Assembly: GCF_009828925.2 (NCBI RefSeq)
Contig: NZ_WUTY02000002.1
Span: forward strand, 434,001 to 498,000
Source: Methylicorpusculum oleiharenae
GTDB taxonomy: Bacteria > Pseudomonadota > Gammaproteobacteria > Methylococcales > Methylomonadaceae
Length of the DNA stretch: 64,000 nt
Direction: 5' to 3'
The translations under genes and the position numbers were made by a program. Below, piece after piece: positions 62,936 through 64,000 of this stretch; the first letter of the stretch is position 1, and every line of letters starts with the position of its first letter. Below the pieces are notes generated by a model that saw only the letters and a list, made by a program, of their open reading frames with translations, had not been told where the DNA came from and did not search any database.

Positions 62936-63591
62936 GGCGTTTTTGGCCCCGGCAGCGGGAGTGAAATCAACAGCGGCGGATCCAGCTTACGTGCTGCACG
63001 CAAGCCTTGGGCGATCGCTTCATTGCCCTCTCCGGAAAGGCGTTGCCATTGGCGCGTATCGTTGCGCCAAAGTCCCGATTCACGCCCATCAAGCGTTTGA
63101 TAATACAGCGCCAAACGACCAATACTGAGAAAGTCGACTAAGCGTTCTCCTTTTTGGGTTCTCAGCAGTGCACGATAGGTGTCGATAGTATGAGCAAAAT
63201 CAAGCTCAACCCGATATGCTTCGACTGTGCGGCGAAATAGCTCCGGAAGTTCGGCATTCGGCTCGCTCAGCAATTTTTCCAAACGTTCCATGCGCCCCCG
63301 GCGTTCCTCAATCATGAACGGTGGTCCGTCTTCGATACCTTTTTTCAAAGCGGAGACGGCATTGCCAAGCACTACGCGTAGGTCGGGGTCAAGTTTTTTG
63401 AGCGCCTCAAAAGCGCTGATTATGTTTTGCTGATCGGCGGGTAGAGGAGCAGCCGATTGACTCGGGATTTGAATTTTCTCATCCAAAGGTTGCGCGGGAT
63501 AAGCTAATGTTGGGATCGGTAAAAACAGAAAGACGTTAAGAATCAATCTGATTGTTCGACATAGGAAAACGGCTAAAATTTGAAGAAACAA
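62932..63591 (-). CDS. DUF3450 family periplasmic protein, first gene of the TonB2-type operon
   Basis: 219 residues, starting at a TTG (63591) because no ATG or GTG fits upstream. A hydrophobic export signal (about 5-30, NVFLFLPIPTLAYP) is followed by long charged helices (DLRVVLGNAVSALKKGIEDG, RRGRMERLEKLLSEPN) that look like a coiled coil. DUF3450 genes stand directly before ttpC in many TonB2 clusters, and their products are thought to support that complex in the periplasm; exact function is unknown. Slightly shorter than the usual 250 residues. The ribosome site is poor. Confidence 0.8.
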   Translation of the reverse strand: MFLQILAVFLCRTIRLILNVFLFLPIPTLAYPAQPLDEKIQIPSQSAAPLPADQQNIISAFEALKKLDPDLRVVLGNAVSALKKGIEDGPPFMIEERRGRMERLEKLLSEPNAELPELFRRTVEAYRVELDFAHTIDTYRALLRTQKGERLVDFLSIGRLALYYQTLDGRESGLWRNDTRQWQRLSGEGNEAIAQGLRAARKLDPPLLISLPLPGPKTP

Positions 63592-63898
63592 CTTAAATTT
63601 AACGGGGAGATTGCTGGGTAAATGAATCTAACAGGGGCAATTTTACATTGCAATGGGAATATTTCCCGTAGTCAAGATACAGTGTCCGGTGAAAAACGTC
63701 TTGTAAACTTTTTCTCGGTAGCATTTTTTCTGCATTAATTGACTTAAAATTTGGGTGAAATCTCGCTTATTTCATTTTGGCAATAACAAACCGCGCGCTT
63801 TAGCGAAAACTTATAGAGACGTGAAAAAGGCTTTATCAGGCCAATAAGCCTGTTTCAAGTGTTTAGTGAAACAGGCTTTTAGAAATGATACTGTGGAA
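63592..63898. other. Promoter gap before the TonB2-type operon
   Basis: About 300 bp. It holds the hairpin at 63846-63878 and must contain the promoter for the minus-strand operon, but I find no clear -35/-10 pair and no Fur box. This makes direct iron control of the TonB operon unproven, in contrast to the siderophore promoters. Confidence 0.4.
63846..63878. terminator. Hairpin terminator downstream of the PepSY-domain gene
   Basis: A 12-bp perfect stem AAGCCTGTTTCA/TGAAACAGGCTT with a 9-base loop lies 20 bp after the stop of the minus-strand gene. A short T-run follows on the plus strand; on the minus strand CTTATT follows, so it is probably a terminator for that gene. Confidence 0.65.
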
Positions 63899-64000
63899 TC
63901 AATCCAATCCGATTTGATAAATCACTTGCTCCGGATCGCTAAGCTTGCCGGTAATGGCATCGACTTCTACTTCGAGCATCTTGCCATCGGCAGACTTAAT
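63899..64000 (-). CDS. C-terminal end of a PepSY-domain protein, 5' part outside window
   Basis: The last 33 codons and a TGA are visible. The sequence ADGKMLEVEVDAITGKLS is the closing strand of a PepSY domain (DG..LEVEVD..TG), found in small periplasmic proteins. Nothing more can be said from this fragment. Confidence 0.65.
   Translation of the reverse strand: MKSADGKMLEVEVDAITGKLSDPEQVIYQIGLD

Overview
The window looks like chromosome from a gammaproteobacterium, most likely a methanotroph of the Methylococcales. The hint is the secreted protein at 43435-44199, which ends in a VPLP-type exosortase sorting tail, a class common in that order; this is inference. Two systems dominate: a siderophore-type nonribosomal peptide cluster (about 1-48450) and a TonB/ExbBD energising operon (59706-63591). 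Between them lies a pile-up of nested mobile elements (48639-58169).

Minus strand, 43370 down to 1. A PvdQ-like N-terminal-nucleophile acylase and an ornithine N5-hydroxylase come first. After a Fur-type promoter come a hydroxamate acetyltransferase, MbtH, a type II thioesterase, a SyrP-like TauD-family hydroxylase and three NRPS genes. An outer-membrane efflux lipoprotein and a truncated HlyD-type adaptor close the unit. The NRPS order is FAAL-T-C-A-T-E-C-A-T-C-A-T, then C-A-T-E-C-A-T, then C-A-T-E-C-A-T-E-C-A-T-TE. That is a fatty-acyl starter plus eight amino acids, with D-configured residues at 1, 4, 6 and 7. The binding-pocket residues I extracted read Asp at residue 2 and Ser at residues 3 and 5. 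The other five domains have unusual codes with Glu at position 239. With N-acetyl-N-hydroxyornithine and beta-hydroxyaspartate as iron ligands, the product should be an acylated peptide siderophore. It would be exported to the periplasm by a PvdE/SyrD-like ABC transporter (46036-47706), deacylated there by the acylase, and perhaps released by the tripartite pump.

Plus strand, 45522-48448. Behind a second Fur-type promoter lie two small proteins, the exporter, and a broken outer-membrane porin (possible siderophore receptor). A third Fur-type promoter drives a secreted P-domain protein on the minus strand.

48639-58169 is a nested set of insertions. An ISAzo13-family IS splits a fic gene. An IS91-type element carrying its own tyrosine recombinase follows the truncated fic. 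That recombinase is split by a three-recombinase RIT element, and the IS91 transposase is split by an IS4-family IS with an 11-bp target duplication. All three split genes can be rejoined in frame from the sequence.

58809-64000 holds a secreted cupin, then (minus strand) DUF3450, a TtpC-like ExbB, ExbB, ExbD, TonB and a 57-residue membrane protein, and at the edge the end of a PepSY-domain gene. I saw no rRNA, tRNA or CRISPR array.

The most unusual observation is that several different palindromic, REP/MITE-like repeats sit in frame inside the NRPS coding sequence. They lie in the A2-A3 linker of adenylation domains and in an epimerisation domain, and they have been copied between modules by the recombination that also homogenised kilobase-scale blocks.
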